The position numbers and the translations under genes were made by a program. Under the pieces are notes generated by a model. The model worked only from the letters and a program-made list of their open reading frames with translations. It searched no databases and had not been told where the DNA came from. From NCBI GenBank assembly GCA_036274495.1, contig DASUFP010000085.1, positions 1 through 45,219 of the forward strand: 45,219 nt of DNA, written 5' to 3'. Numbering within the stretch: position 1 is the first letter of the stretch; every line of letters begins with the position of its first letter. Source of the stretch: DASUFP01 sp036274495. Lineage in GTDB: Bacteria > Bacteroidota > Bacteroidia > AKYH767-A > OLB10. Positions 31,574 to 41,548 of this stretch are shown piece after piece.

Positions 31574-32544
31574 ATGAAATCGCGCTTATTCTTGTTGGTT
31601 GCTTTTCTCTTCGTTATCGCCTTAAAACCTTCTCAGGCACAAGTAGATTCGGCCCTGGCAGCGGGCTTCCAGAGTATCATCGATAACCATATGAGCCTGT
31701 ATGGAATCGAAGGAGTGGAAGCCACCATGATTATGCCCGGCGGCTGCGAATGGACGGGCGGCAGCGGTTATGCCACTTCACCACACGACCCGGTTGACAC
31801 TACCCGTTTCTGGCATTTCGCCAGTACCACCAAGGCCCTTACCGGGATGGTGATGCTGCAGCTGATTGATGCCGGGGTGGTGAATATTGATGATCCGGTT
31901 GGGTTACACTGGAATGCCAAAATCAAAAGTATTCAGTCCATCAATAACATTCCTGTGGTCGACAGTCTAATGACCATCCGGAGGCTGCTGAATCATACCA
32001 CCAACATTAAAAATACCTGGTACTCCGGTTCCAATTTATGGACAGATGTTTTTGACACCACCTGCACGGTATGAAACCTGGACAGTGCGTTGAATAAAAA
32101 ATACTGGGCGGAAGCGGACTAGGAGGATCGATGACCATTCATTATAAGGATCTCGGAATTACCGTTTCAATAACAGGTAATGACTATTCACAAAACGGAT
32201 TGAATAATACTGCAGCTATGGGTGCGGAACTGATGTGCTATGCGATCAGCCAATTGTCACCTGCCAATTGTTTGACAGGGATCCATGAAATTGCCGGATC
32301 ACAAGTGACCCTATCCCCTAATCCGGTAATGACGGGCACACAATTCCGGGTAACCGCTCCGGCATCCAATACCCGTCTGGAGCTCGTGAATGCACTCGGA
32401 CAAGTGGTTTACAGCACCCTGCTCCGCGAAGGGGATAACAGCATCCCGTTGGAGGATATCAGCGCAGGCATCTATTCTGTGAGATTAATCCAGGGTACCA
32501 CAACATCTGCAGTCAAACTGATTGTGACCTCCCCGGGGAATTGA
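31574..32544 (+). pseudogene. Broken T9SS serine hydrolase (beta-lactamase family)
   Basis: The first part (31574-32074) encodes a signal peptide (RLFLLVAFLFVIALKPSQAQ) and the N-terminal part of a serine beta-lactamase-like hydrolase with the catalytic S-x-x-K in HFASTTKALTGMVMLQ. It stops at TGA 32072. The last part, open from 32098, encodes the C-terminal active-site wall (GGSGLGGSMTIHYKDLGITV, the HGG/KTG-like box) and a T9SS sorting domain (VTLSPNPVMTGTQFRV ... ISAGIYSVRLIQG). About 300 codons remain where intact relatives usually have more, and the central region with the catalytic Tyr is missing, so an internal deletion plus frameshift is inferred. Flanking codon use matches the host genes. 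Confidence 0.75.
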
Positions 32545-32687
32545 CATTTAGGATGTTTGTATTGAATGTTCTGACGCGCTGACATTGCTGAGATCTATTG
32601 ACAGCTGTCGATGGGGAAGTAAATGCCTCAAGCGGTTCTGTTTTCTGAAACAACCCTAACTTCATCAGAACATCAGATAAAACATTA

Positions 32688-33461
32688 TTGAAACGGACAC
32701 TCACCCTTCTGATAATAGTTTTGGGGCTTTTAAGTTGCAATAATACTTCCCATGACCATTCCGAAAATAAATTATCCAACAAATACGGCGAGAATGTAAA
32801 TCAACAACCGGATAATAGTATTACGCAAAGCGAGATTTTAGAAACCGATAACTCAGTTATTGAAACACCGGAAAAATCTGTCATATACTTTTCTGATTCT
32901 TTGTATTCTAAATTAAAATTGCATTTTGAAGAAATTTCCATCAACAGCTTTCAAAAGTATGTGAAAATGTACGAACCGGCCTGCGCTTTAGATTCAAACG
33001 GATTTATAAAAGGGAAAGGAATCATCTTTAGTCGTTACTGCAAAGATATTTGTGAATCCTATTTAACGGATCAATACAGTCATGCAACACTAATGTTGCC
33101 TTCCGGTTTCGATGCCGGTATTATGGGCCTGCTTTTCTCTCCTTCTTGCCGTCAATTTATTGTTTACTCATCGTATGATGGACCGGACTTCATGAATTTT
33201 TATGAAGACAGAGCCGAAATAGTTGGGTTCACCGTAACCCGGGATCAAGGATTGAATGCCATTAAACCCTCGTTTGAGTATAACACTTCAGATTGGTCGA
33301 TTGACAGTATAATATGGATCGATGAAAATAATCTGGCCCTGAAACTGTATAATGGCAACAGGAACAGCGAAAGCATGAATTTAAAGTACAGCTATTTCAA
33401 GACAAGCCTGACAGCTCACCGGAACTACCTAAACGAATTATTACTCGATGAAGGAAGGTAA
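32688..33461 (+). CDS. Hypothetical lipoprotein
   Basis: About 257 aa. N-terminus KRTLTLLIIVLGLLSCNNTS has a clear lipobox (GLLSC). After a N/S/Q-rich linker comes a globular domain with SVIYFSDSLYSKLKLHFEEI, GFDAGIMGLLFSPSCRQFIV and DQGLNAIKPSFEYNTSDWSI. No family recognised. The start is TTG at 32688; no in-frame ATG gives the signal peptide. Plus-strand neighbour of the serine-hydrolase remnant; function unknown. Confidence 0.65.
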   Translation: MKRTLTLLIIVLGLLSCNNTSHDHSENKLSNKYGENVNQQPDNSITQSEILETDNSVIETPEKSVIYFSDSLYSKLKLHFEEISINSFQKYVKMYEPACALDSNGFIKGKGIIFSRYCKDICESYLTDQYSHATLMLPSGFDAGIMGLLFSPSCRQFIVYSSYDGPDFMNFYEDRAEIVGFTVTRDQGLNAIKPSFEYNTSDWSIDSIIWIDENNLALKLYNGNRNSESMNLKYSYFKTSLTAHRNYLNELLLDEGR

Positions 33462-33575
33462 AAAATACAATTTACCATCTGATTAAAAAAGTGAATTTAG
33501 GCTTCAATGACATTTTCACCTTTATGAATTAATAGCTGACGCTACAAAAACAGAACATACCAAAACTGTTCAGAC

Positions 33576-33612
33576 CTAAAAACAAATGGCGGACTTAATA
33601 AGTCCGCCATTT
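33576..33612 (-). terminator. Terminator between convergent genes
   Basis: AAATGGCGGACTT / AAGTCCGCCATTT (33584-33612), a 13-bp perfect stem with a three-base loop, followed on the minus strand by GTTTTTAGG. It serves the minus-strand DPP III gene and may also stop plus-strand transcripts from the lipoprotein gene. Confidence 0.8.
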
Positions 33613-33635
33613 GGGTATTCAGCTAAAGCCGGAAA

Positions 33636-35711
33636 TTAGTTATTCACGGGAAGCAATCCGTAAACATCACCATATTCAAGCATCTGATCGAGGAATACCG
33701 ATGGGTATTCCACTTTAACATCAATAATGGAATCACCACTCATAACAGGCACCAGTTTAGGTTGAATAAAGCCCATATAAGGAGCCACACCCAGCGTTTC
33801 GAAACGCTGCTGCACCTCGGCTCTCAATGGCTCATCAACTTTTACACCGTACGTTTCAACCAGCTTTTTCCCGGCCTCAAAATCGCCCTCTGATTTTATA
33901 CGCTGAATTTCACGGAGCAAATCACCGAAAAGCTTCCTGAGTTTTTCATAATCATTGATTTTAACATATGTTTTGCCATTCTCCTTAAACAGCTCCACCA
34001 CTTTGTCGGCGGCACCTTTTTCAAGCACCCATGCCGAAATCATCTGGCGGTTGCGCATGTGCGCTTCTTCAATTTGCTCACCCTTTTTAATACGGGTAAG
34101 CTGCATGATTAATCCGTTGATAAGGTAGTAGTCGTATTCGGTTTTACCAACATCCACAGTAGGCATCACACCTATATCAACCAGCTTTTGATCCATAATA
34201 TAATAAAGCGCCACCAGATCGGCACGAGCCTCTTCCAATGTTCCTGCATAGGTTCGGAGGGTTTCACTCGTTGAGCCAACTCCGGGATTGATGATGCCGG
34301 ACGCGTGTCCTATTACCTCATGCATATCGGTGTGCAGGTTACCCGCAAGCGCAGCATACTGCTTGTAACGGGCCTTCATATCATCACCATAACCAAATTC
34401 CTCCATTAAAGGACTTTTTGCTTTAGCCTGGTTCATAGAACCAATCAAATTACCCAGAGAAACAGATTTGGAACCATAATTCTCTCTGATCCATTCCGAA
34501 TTCGGCAAATTGATGCCAATAGGAGTCGATGGCGCCGCATCACCTACTTCTCCGATAACGGTAATCACCTTTGCCGAAACACCTTTCACATTTTTCTTTT
34601 TATGCTCAGGCATCAAAGGCGAATTGTCTTCAAACCACTGCGCCTCTCTTGAAATGGCGGCAATTGTTTTGGTTGCTTCGAGATCGCGCATGGAAACAAT
34701 AGACTCATAACTGCCGCGGCGGTGCAGCGGATCAAGATAGGTCTCAATAAATCCATTTGTGAAATCAATCATCGAGGAGGTATCAGCAGCCCAGGCAATC
34801 GAATACTTGTCGAAGGTTTTCAGATCACCGGTAGTATAAAAGTCGATAAGCAGACTGAAAATGTTTTCCTGTGCGGGATTTTCGGCAACCGTTTTGGCCT
34901 TCTCCAGCCAATAAATAATCCGGTCAATTGCCGAACCGTACAAGCCGTTCAGATGCCATACACTTTCAACCAGTTTTCCATTCTGTTTCTCAAGACGGGA
35001 ATTCAAACCCCATGAAGGCGGTTCACTGGATTGGCCTGCAACTAATTTTTTATAAAAGGCCTTGGCCTCATCCTGCGTTACGCCACGGTAAAAATTGTTT
35101 GCCGAAGCCTTAATGTTGTCGATATCCGGAGAAAAATCGACACATTTTCCATCTACGGCAGGATCCCATAAAATAGGCCGAAGCGATTCAGCAATACTCT
35201 TTCCTTTGAAGGTATCGCTCTCAGGAAACTCTGTTGAATCAGATTGACTTATCAGCGACTGGAAATATTCAGGAGTAAACTCGGGTATGATTTTGTTGGA
35301 CGAATAGTGATGGTGAATACCATTTGCAAAGAAAAACTGCTTACAGTAGGTTTCGAATTTATTAAAATCAGGTGTCGACTTATCGCCCGAATAAGTTTTA
35401 AGAATGTTTTCAAGTACTTTCCGGACATATAAATTATTGCGGTACTTCTGGTCGAAGAAGATATCACGTCCGCTTAATCCTGCCTTATAGAGGTAGTAGG
35501 CAAGCTGTTTTTCCTTTAGGCTCAGCTGCTCAAAACCCGGAATCTGGTAACGCAGCACCTGGATATCTGCAAAACGGTCGGCCACCACGTCAAAGGCTGT
35601 GGTGTCGGTTGCTGTCATGTCCTGGTTCTCAGGTTCTTTTTTGGTTCCACAGGAAAATGCAATCGCCGATAGCAGAATCACCATGTACCTCAATGAGTTA
35701 CGATTTTTCAT
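33636..35711 (-). CDS. Dipeptidyl-peptidase III family lipoprotein (M49)
   Basis: About 691 aa zinc exopeptidase removing dipeptides from short peptides. Diagnostic motifs: HEVIGH in TDMHEVIGHASGIINP (family H-E-x-x-G-H; the two His bind zinc) and, about 50 residues later, EEARAD in GTLEEARADLVALYY (the third ligand Glu). Signal MKNRNSLRYMVILLSAIAFS followed by Cys makes it a lipoprotein (lipobox AFSC), so it probably works in the periplasm or at the cell surface, unlike the cytosolic animal enzyme. Length is normal for bacterial members. Followed by a strong terminator; the subtilisin gene upstream on the same strand is about 80 bases away. Confidence 0.9.
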   Translation of the reverse strand: MKNRNSLRYMVILLSAIAFSCGTKKEPENQDMTATDTTAFDVVADRFADIQVLRYQIPGFEQLSLKEKQLAYYLYKAGLSGRDIFFDQKYRNNLYVRKVLENILKTYSGDKSTPDFNKFETYCKQFFFANGIHHHYSSNKIIPEFTPEYFQSLISQSDSTEFPESDTFKGKSIAESLRPILWDPAVDGKCVDFSPDIDNIKASANNFYRGVTQDEAKAFYKKLVAGQSSEPPSWGLNSRLEKQNGKLVESVWHLNGLYGSAIDRIIYWLEKAKTVAENPAQENIFSLLIDFYTTGDLKTFDKYSIAWAADTSSMIDFTNGFIETYLDPLHRRGSYESIVSMRDLEATKTIAAISREAQWFEDNSPLMPEHKKKNVKGVSAKVITVIGEVGDAAPSTPIGINLPNSEWIRENYGSKSVSLGNLIGSMNQAKAKSPLMEEFGYGDDMKARYKQYAALAGNLHTDMHEVIGHASGIINPGVGSTSETLRTYAGTLEEARADLVALYYIMDQKLVDIGVMPTVDVGKTEYDYYLINGLIMQLTRIKKGEQIEEAHMRNRQMISAWVLEKGAADKVVELFKENGKTYVKINDYEKLRKLFGDLLREIQRIKSEGDFEAGKKLVETYGVKVDEPLRAEVQQRFETLGVAPYMGFIQPKLVPVMSGDSIIDVKVEYPSVFLDQMLEYGDVYGLLPVNN

Positions 35712-35792
35712 AATAAAGATTTGGAAGATTTGAATCGCAAAAATGCGAATTATCCCCCATTTGAGGCGCCAAAAGTCAAAAAGCGGACTATT

Positions 35793-38594
35793 TCAATACC
35801 GCAGCAACTTTACGACACCGGAATAAGTATTGGTCATCATTTTACAATAATAGATACCCCGGCTGTTCCCGTGCAAATCCAATTGCAGCGTATATGTACC
35901 CGGTTGCTGATGCTGACGAACCGGCTCGGCCACCTTTCTGCCCAATTCATCGTAAATTTCAATCAGCACATCCTCATCGGTAAGCAAACTGTATTCAACA
36001 GAGGCTGTGTTTGAAAAAGGATTCGGAAACACATTATTCAGTCCCTCATTTTTTACATCAATAACTGCGACCGAATTTAAAGTATTGTACTTATCCTGTG
36101 CAGCATCGGCGGAAGCTTGAATGGATGAAAGTGTTTCACCTCCGATAAGTGCGAAAGCAACAGTTATGCTGTCGCCGGGCGCAATGCTGTGCGGACCGGA
36201 AGCAACCATCATCGAAATGTCGTTGCCATTTGCAGCCTGCCCGCTGGCTAACCGCGGAGTGCTCATGGTCATGTATTTTTCAGCAGTGCTAAAACCATCA
36301 TAAATACTGATGGATCCTGAAGAACCATCATTATCGACAGCGTAACAGTTGTTGCTGCCATAATTCAGCTGTTTCACCGCGGTATAGTAATTAGGTGTTC
36401 CCAGGTTATAGGCATATCCCATCTTACGTCCCGCATCGTACTCGCCCCTGTTGTCAACATAGGCTACAATATCCCAATCGCAATAAATGCCGGCATATAA
36501 GTCCTGCAACGCACCGGTACCCTGATTCGAAATAACATATTCCACAATCACATATTTACTGTCGGCAGGTGTACTCCATGCATAGGAATGCTGGTTAATG
36601 GCTACGTCGAGCTTGTCTACTCCGGCGCCATCGTCGTTGTAACGGCTGTCGAGGTCAAATTCAGAAACTACGGAAGGAATTATTTTACGCACGTTTACCA
36701 GACTGTAAAAATCATCAGCAACCACAGATGTAGGTGAATCAAACAAGTGGTTGGAAACATGCAGCGTATCTGTGCCTACCAAAAACCCTCCCTCATACAG
36801 ATGAGACGAAGTGCTGTTATAGGTAAAACCAATTCCCTGCGCTTGTCCGCTACCGTTATATCCGATACGTCCCTTACTGGTAATAGAAACACCTATGTCG
36901 TTAACCAGCATGTTGATGTAATCCACATTTACTACCAGGTCAAATTGCTGCCAGTCGCTGTAAGTACCGTCACTGAACGTAAGGGTAAAAATAATGTGAC
37001 TGTTGAAGGGGATAGCAGGATTTATTAATGCGGTAAAGGGAGCCGCGCCGTTTGATAAGGTAGTTGAAGTCGCCATGGCACCTGCATTAAAGGAGCCATT
37101 CAGGATAGTTATGTTTGGCGAGTTGCACGTTAAGGTAACATCCAGATTTGAAAGCGGCTGCAAATAATTATGCAACAATCCTGAAATCTGAAGTGTATCG
37201 CCTCCGGCAAACGCGTTGTCATTGCCGTCGGTAATGGCTATATCCTCAAAGCGAACCGATTTAGGCGTTTCAGTAAGTGCCCTGTATAAATTAACCCTTC
37301 CCTTGCCGAGCTGATTGATATAAGCGGCATTTCCGGGAACACCGTTTATATCGTCGGAAGTAGCTCTGAGCTGTTCGGCAATCTGCAGCGGACTCATAAA
37401 GGGATTCGCCGACCAAACTAATGCAGCGCAGGCGGCAACAATAGGTGATGCAAACGAAGTTCCTGACGAAAACGAATAGGTATTATCAAAAATGGTTGAA
37501 TAAACGGCTTCACCGGGTGCACTTACGTCAACATTGGATCCGTAACTTGAATTCACCCATTTGGTGTCAGTATCGTTGGTGGCTGTTACAGACAACACGC
37601 CTTTGTAAGAAGCAGGATAAAAGGGTGCATCGTTATTTGAATTTCCGGCAGCTCCTACTACCAGCCTGCCCATATTGGTAGTTGCATAATCTATAATATC
37701 CTGACCGTATTGTCCGCCGCCAAAACTACCCCACGAACAGTTAATCACCTGGCATCCGTGATCAGCAGCGTACACTATTCCTTCGTATGCTGCAATAAGC
37801 AATCCGTTGCTTGAAATTTTTACAGGCAAAAAACGGGTTTTAAAGCCCGGTCCGGCTATGCCCACTCCGTTGTCGGTAACAGCTCCTGCAAAACCACATA
37901 CAAAAGAACCGTGAACAATATCCACACTCGGATCATTATCGTCGTCGCCCAAATCCCAGCCCTGAAAGTTGTCGATGTACCCATCGTTGTCATCATCGAT
38001 TCCATTAATTGGATCCGCATAATTGTATTTTATTCCAGCTGCCAAATCGGGGTGATCCAGATCGGTACCGGTATCGGTAACACCAACAACATAGTTTGAA
38101 TCGCCCTTAGATATATCCCACGCATCATAAGCCTGCAGTAACCCCAGATAGTATTGCGATGCTGTGTCAGGATCGTTGGGGTTGTATAGCGGTTCCATGA
38201 TGAATAACGGTTCAGCATATTCGATCATTCCGGTAGCCATCAAAGCGTTGATTGCTTTCTGTATTGGAAGCTGAGGATCTACATCCGCCCCATAAATTCT
38301 TGAAAGGTCGGTGTAGGGCTTGCCATCGCGGCTAAGCATACTTTCAGGAGCCTGATGAGTTGGAAATTTCTTATAGACCTTCTTTGCACCTATACTCTTC
38401 AGTGCCTCCTTAACTTTTGCCTGATCTACTGTATTCAGGCGACATGAGGATCGGTATTCAGCCTTGACCTTAAAAACGAGTTTGCCTGCAATTACAGGTG
38501 CCGCCGGAGCCGAGGCAGGAAGCCGATAGGTTTGTGCTGAACCGGCGGCTGCCGAAATCAAACAGATAGCAACGAGAAAGTATAATTTCTTCAT
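35793..38594 (-). CDS. Secreted subtilisin-like serine protease (S8) with T9SS sorting domain
   Basis: About 933 aa from ATG 38594 (11 codons upstream are open but precede the signal peptide MKKLYFLVAICLISAAAGSA). A prodomain of about 140 residues precedes the S8 catalytic domain: Asp in GVTDTGTDLDHPDL, His in DIVHGSFVCGFAGA, oxyanion Asn in VVGAAGNSNNDAPF, Ser in SSGTSFASPIVAAC. Beta-rich modules follow (LQISGLLHNYLQPLSNLDVT). The end NNVFPNPFSNTASVEYSL ... SRGIYYCKMMTN ... GVVKLLRY is a T9SS type-A sorting domain. Surface or secreted proteolysis for nutrition is likely; it may feed peptides to the DPP III lipoprotein encoded next to it. Confidence 0.92.
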   Translation of the reverse strand: MKKLYFLVAICLISAAAGSAQTYRLPASAPAAPVIAGKLVFKVKAEYRSSCRLNTVDQAKVKEALKSIGAKKVYKKFPTHQAPESMLSRDGKPYTDLSRIYGADVDPQLPIQKAINALMATGMIEYAEPLFIMEPLYNPNDPDTASQYYLGLLQAYDAWDISKGDSNYVVGVTDTGTDLDHPDLAAGIKYNYADPINGIDDDNDGYIDNFQGWDLGDDDNDPSVDIVHGSFVCGFAGAVTDNGVGIAGPGFKTRFLPVKISSNGLLIAAYEGIVYAADHGCQVINCSWGSFGGGQYGQDIIDYATTNMGRLVVGAAGNSNNDAPFYPASYKGVLSVTATNDTDTKWVNSSYGSNVDVSAPGEAVYSTIFDNTYSFSSGTSFASPIVAACAALVWSANPFMSPLQIAEQLRATSDDINGVPGNAAYINQLGKGRVNLYRALTETPKSVRFEDIAITDGNDNAFAGGDTLQISGLLHNYLQPLSNLDVTLTCNSPNITILNGSFNAGAMATSTTLSNGAAPFTALINPAIPFNSHIIFTLTFSDGTYSDWQQFDLVVNVDYINMLVNDIGVSITSKGRIGYNGSGQAQGIGFTYNSTSSHLYEGGFLVGTDTLHVSNHLFDSPTSVVADDFYSLVNVRKIIPSVVSEFDLDSRYNDDGAGVDKLDVAINQHSYAWSTPADSKYVIVEYVISNQGTGALQDLYAGIYCDWDIVAYVDNRGEYDAGRKMGYAYNLGTPNYYTAVKQLNYGSNNCYAVDNDGSSGSISIYDGFSTAEKYMTMSTPRLASGQAANGNDISMMVASGPHSIAPGDSITVAFALIGGETLSSIQASADAAQDKYNTLNSVAVIDVKNEGLNNVFPNPFSNTASVEYSLLTDEDVLIEIYDELGRKVAEPVRQHQQPGTYTLQLDLHGNSRGIYYCKMMTNTYSGVVKLLRY

Positions 38595-38690
38595 CTGAAG
38601 GGGTTTAGTATACTGTAAATATAACAATGTCCGTCCAATCTATGTTTAGCCGGACACTTAAACTTTCGTCATTTTTTGCCGGGCACAAAA

Positions 38691-39608
38691 TCAACCGTAA
38701 ATAGCCACTTCTGCCGGCAGGTTGCTTCCCGCCCTTCCCCGGTACATTCCTTCGCTGTTAAACACCATTTCAATGTTGCCTTTTCGGTCTACCGCTATCA
38801 CCCCTCCTTCTCCGCCTAATTCCACAAGCTTGTTTTTCACTACCAAAGTGCAGGCTTCGGAGAGACTCAGACCTCTGTATTCCATCAGACAACTGATATC
38901 GTAAGCGGTAACCTGACGGATAAAAAATTCACCATGTCCGGTACACGAGACGGCACAGGTTTCGTTATTGGCATACGTCCCCGATCCGATGAGCGGTGTA
39001 TCGCCAATACGGTTATACTTTTTGTTGGTCATGCCGCCTGTTGAGGTAGCTGCCGCAAGATTGCCCTGATCATCCAAGGCAACTGCTCCTACGGTTCCGA
39101 ATTTCTTTTCATCAAGATGGTCGAGACTTGTGGTACCCGATTGATGTACCTGTTTCCACTGCCGGTGACGGAATTCACTAAAAAAATAGGAATCAGGCTC
39201 AAACACAAGCCCCTTTTCATGAGCCAGCTCCTCAGCCCCTTCACCACTGAGCAATACATGTTCTGTCTGCTCCATGACCATTCTGGCAAGCAGTACCGGA
39301 TTTTTGACATTTGAAACACCTGCCACCGCACCGCAGGCCCTGTTGGCACCATTCATAATGGATGCGTCCATCTCATGTTTTTCGTTGAAAGTAAAAACAG
39401 ACCCTTTACCCGCATTAAACAACGGATCATCTTCCAGCAGCTTAACGGCAGCAGTCACCGCGTCAAGAGCTGCACCACCCTCTTTTAAAATACGTTCGCC
39501 CGCTTGCAGTGCAGCAAAAAGGGAACCGGAATATGCCTTTTCCATATCCGCTGTCAGCTGCGATTTTAATATGGTTCCGGCTCCACCGTGTATCGCTATC
39601 GAATACAT
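38691..39608 (-). CDS. Isoaspartyl peptidase / L-asparaginase (Ntn hydrolase)
   Basis: About 305 aa. N-terminal nucleophile hydrolase that cuts itself into two chains and then hydrolyses isoaspartyl dipeptides or asparagine. IAIHGGAGTI begins the alpha chain, and the autocleavage site is in KKFGTVGAVALDDQGNLAAA, where the Thr of G-T-V-G-A becomes the catalytic N-terminus. TSTGGMTNKKYNRIGDTPLIG supplies the substrate-binding TGG and R-x-GD. No signal peptide, so cytoplasmic. Length normal. It follows the YggS gene on the same strand (65-base gap). Confidence 0.92.
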   Translation of the reverse strand: MYSIAIHGGAGTILKSQLTADMEKAYSGSLFAALQAGERILKEGGAALDAVTAAVKLLEDDPLFNAGKGSVFTFNEKHEMDASIMNGANRACGAVAGVSNVKNPVLLARMVMEQTEHVLLSGEGAEELAHEKGLVFEPDSYFFSEFRHRQWKQVHQSGTTSLDHLDEKKFGTVGAVALDDQGNLAAATSTGGMTNKKYNRIGDTPLIGSGTYANNETCAVSCTGHGEFFIRQVTAYDISCLMEYRGLSLSEACTLVVKNKLVELGGEGGVIAVDRKGNIEMVFNSEGMYRGRAGSNLPAEVAIYG

Positions 39609-39673
39609 GTTTAAATTATTTTTTCTATTGTTAATATGGTATCTGACCGGACAAACAACACTAAAAATGTTCT

Positions 39674-40342
39674 TCAGCCACGACTGCCAAAGATAGCGCT
39701 TCCAATCCGCACCATGGTGCTCCCTTCTGCCAGTGCAATACGGTAATCGGAGGTCATTCCCATGCTGAGAATGTTAAAGTCGAATCCCTGTTTACCTTTT
39801 ACGCTGTTCTTAACGGCATCAAACAATTTTCTCAGCCCTTTAAATTCCGCTGTTATTTGCTGTTCGTTACCCGTTAAAGTAGCCATGCCCATCAACCCCC
39901 TTATTTCAACTCCGGGTATCGGCTGTGCACCGAATGTGTCGACCCAACTGCTGATTTCATCCGGAGAGACACCAAACTTAGTCTCTTCGTCGGCAATGTG
40001 TACCTGCAGTAAAACGGGTGTGGTTTTTTCACATTTTACCGATTGCGCACCTATTTCGGTCAGCAACTTTAAACTGTCGACACCCTGAATAAGATAAACA
40101 AACGGGACGATTTGTTTCACTTTATTGCGTTGTAAATGACCTATAAAATGCCAGTTCACCTGCTGTTTTACCGCCTCGTGTTTTTCAATCAGCTCCTGTA
40201 CATAATTTTCCCCAAAGTCGAGCTGACCGTGCTGAATGAAAGGCATCAGTTCGGAGGCGGGCCTAGTTTTCGAAACAGCTACAAGCGTTGCCTGGCAGGA
40301 TCTGATTTCATCTGCCAGCTTATCAAAATCCGAAAAATTCAT
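39674..40342 (-). CDS. YggS/PLPBP-family pyridoxal phosphate homeostasis protein
   Basis: About 222 aa single-domain PLP-binding TIM barrel. TLVAVSKTRPASELMPF carries the PLP lysine (AVSK), followed by FGENYVQELIEKH, NWHFIGHLQRNK and, near the end, LSMGMTSDYRIALAEGSTMV with RIGSAIFGSR. All canonical blocks are present. The family regulates free PLP rather than catalysing a reaction. Slightly short at the N-terminus, as common in this phylum. Divergent from the phosphoesterase gene. Confidence 0.93.
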   Translation of the reverse strand: MNFSDFDKLADEIRSCQATLVAVSKTRPASELMPFIQHGQLDFGENYVQELIEKHEAVKQQVNWHFIGHLQRNKVKQIVPFVYLIQGVDSLKLLTEIGAQSVKCEKTTPVLLQVHIADEETKFGVSPDEISSWVDTFGAQPIPGVEIRGLMGMATLTGNEQQITAEFKGLRKLFDAVKNSVKGKQGFDFNILSMGMTSDYRIALAEGSTMVRIGSAIFGSRG

Positions 40343-40425
40343 GGTTCAAATTTACATTATTAACATCAAAACCTGTCGTAAAAGAACCTGAAGACCCGGG
40401 AAAGATACGATTCGGGGAGAATGCT

Positions 40426-40433
40426 TATTTTTG
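40426..40433 (+). promoter_or_regulatory. Candidate -7 element for the phosphoesterase gene
   Basis: TATTTTTG matches TAnnTTTG exactly, in the divergent intergenic region, with the start codon 31 bases downstream. No convincing -33 TTTG is visible. Confidence 0.4.
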
Positions 40434-40464
40434 ATTTGAATTCCGCCGTAAAATTCTGAATGTT

Positions 40465-41022
40465 TTGAAAACCATTATCTGTTCCGATATCCACGATGCC
40501 ATCAACAACCTCGACAGGATGCTTGCAATAGGTAATACAGCCGGTTGTGATGCTTTGATATGCTGTGGTGACCTCTGCTCTCCATTTATTATTGACAGGA
40601 TACACACACAGTTTAACCATCCCTGTCATATTGTATTTGGCAATAACGACGGCGACCGCTTTCACATTCAACAACACGCCACCAAAGCCAACACCCAAAG
40701 AGGCGATGAAAATGCAATTATGTTACATGGTGAATTTCTCCTAAAGCCCTCCGGAAAACAGCTTATTGGCCTCCCTCACGATAACAGTCTTGCCGTATTT
40801 CATTTTCCCGAAACAGCATTGCACGCTTTTGAAAGCAACAAATTTGACGCGGTTTTTTTCGGACATACACACAAACTCAGCATTGCGCAATCCTCTGATA
40901 CCCGGCTCATCAATCCGGGATCGGTTATGGGTTTTATTCCCGGAGCCGAACCACGGTTTGCTCCTCCCACATGTGTTATTTTTAACTGGGAAAACAACGA
41001 AGCCGACGTCATAGAATTCTGA
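40465..41022 (+). CDS. YfcE/MJ0936-type metallophosphoesterase
   Basis: About 185 aa calcineurin-like phosphodiesterase. Metal-ligand blocks in order: CSDIHDAINN (D-x-H), ALICCGDLC (GD), IVFGNNDGD (GNND), and FFGHTHKLSI with NPGSVMG (GHTH, NPGS). All are intact, so a two-metal phosphodiesterase is expected; natural substrate unknown. The start is TTG at 40465 since it directly precedes KTIICSDIH and no ATG is in frame. Four bases separate it from the next gene, so the two are likely co-transcribed. Confidence 0.9.
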   Translation: MKTIICSDIHDAINNLDRMLAIGNTAGCDALICCGDLCSPFIIDRIHTQFNHPCHIVFGNNDGDRFHIQQHATKANTQRGDENAIMLHGEFLLKPSGKQLIGLPHDNSLAVFHFPETALHAFESNKFDAVFFGHTHKLSIAQSSDTRLINPGSVMGFIPGAEPRFAPPTCVIFNWENNEADVIEF

Positions 41023-41026
41023 TCAG

Positions 41027-41548
41027 ATGAGTCAAATAGTGCTCGAAACCAGCCGTTGCTACATGAGGGAATTCCATCCGGCGGATGCTGTCTCAATTGT
41101 AGCACTCAATCAGCACCCCGATATTTTCAGGTTTACCACCGACCCTCCGTTCAAGTCGGTGGATGAAGCCCGTGCCTTTCTTGAATCCTATCCGGCATAC
41201 CGAACAAACGGATTTGGCCGCTGGGCTGTTTTGCTGAAATCGGACAACTCATTTGTGGGTTGGTCCGGATTAAAATATTTGCAATCGGAAAACGAAGTAG
41301 ATGTAGGCTACCGGCTGTTACCGGAGTTTTGGGGCATGGGAATTGGTCCGGAAACCGGAGCTGCATGCATCCGTTATGGATTTGAACTTGGAATTAAACG
41401 AATAGTGGCAAGAGTGCATAAGGAAAACTACCGTTCACAAAGAGTCTCTGAAAAACTGGGGATGCGATACGAATGCGATTTATTCTATAACTGCATTCCC
41501 TGGATGAACTATTCCATTAACGCCACCGATAACGTTAGATATTACTGA
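41027..41548 (+). CDS. GNAT-family N-acetyltransferase (RimJ/RimL type)
   Basis: About 173 aa. LETSRCYMREFHPADA and IFRFTTDPPFKSVDEARAFL are typical of RimJ/RimL-type acetyltransferases; the acetyl-CoA loop is in RLLPEFWGMGIGPETGAA (Q/R-x-x-G-x-G/A variant), and VHKENYRSQRVSEKLGM is the conserved C-terminal N-x-x-S-x-x-x-x-E-K-x-G block. Substrate could be a protein N-terminus, a small amine or an antibiotic; unknown. It converges with the hydrolase gene, overlapping it by 7 bp. Confidence 0.88.
   Translation: MSQIVLETSRCYMREFHPADAVSIVALNQHPDIFRFTTDPPFKSVDEARAFLESYPAYRTNGFGRWAVLLKSDNSFVGWSGLKYLQSENEVDVGYRLLPEFWGMGIGPETGAACIRYGFELGIKRIVARVHKENYRSQRVSEKLGMRYECDLFYNCIPWMNYSINATDNVRYY

Noticed and set aside
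33584..33612. Another cassette site at the far right
   Set aside because: No TAACA/CGTTA boxes; the stem is perfect and sits between convergent genes, so a terminator.
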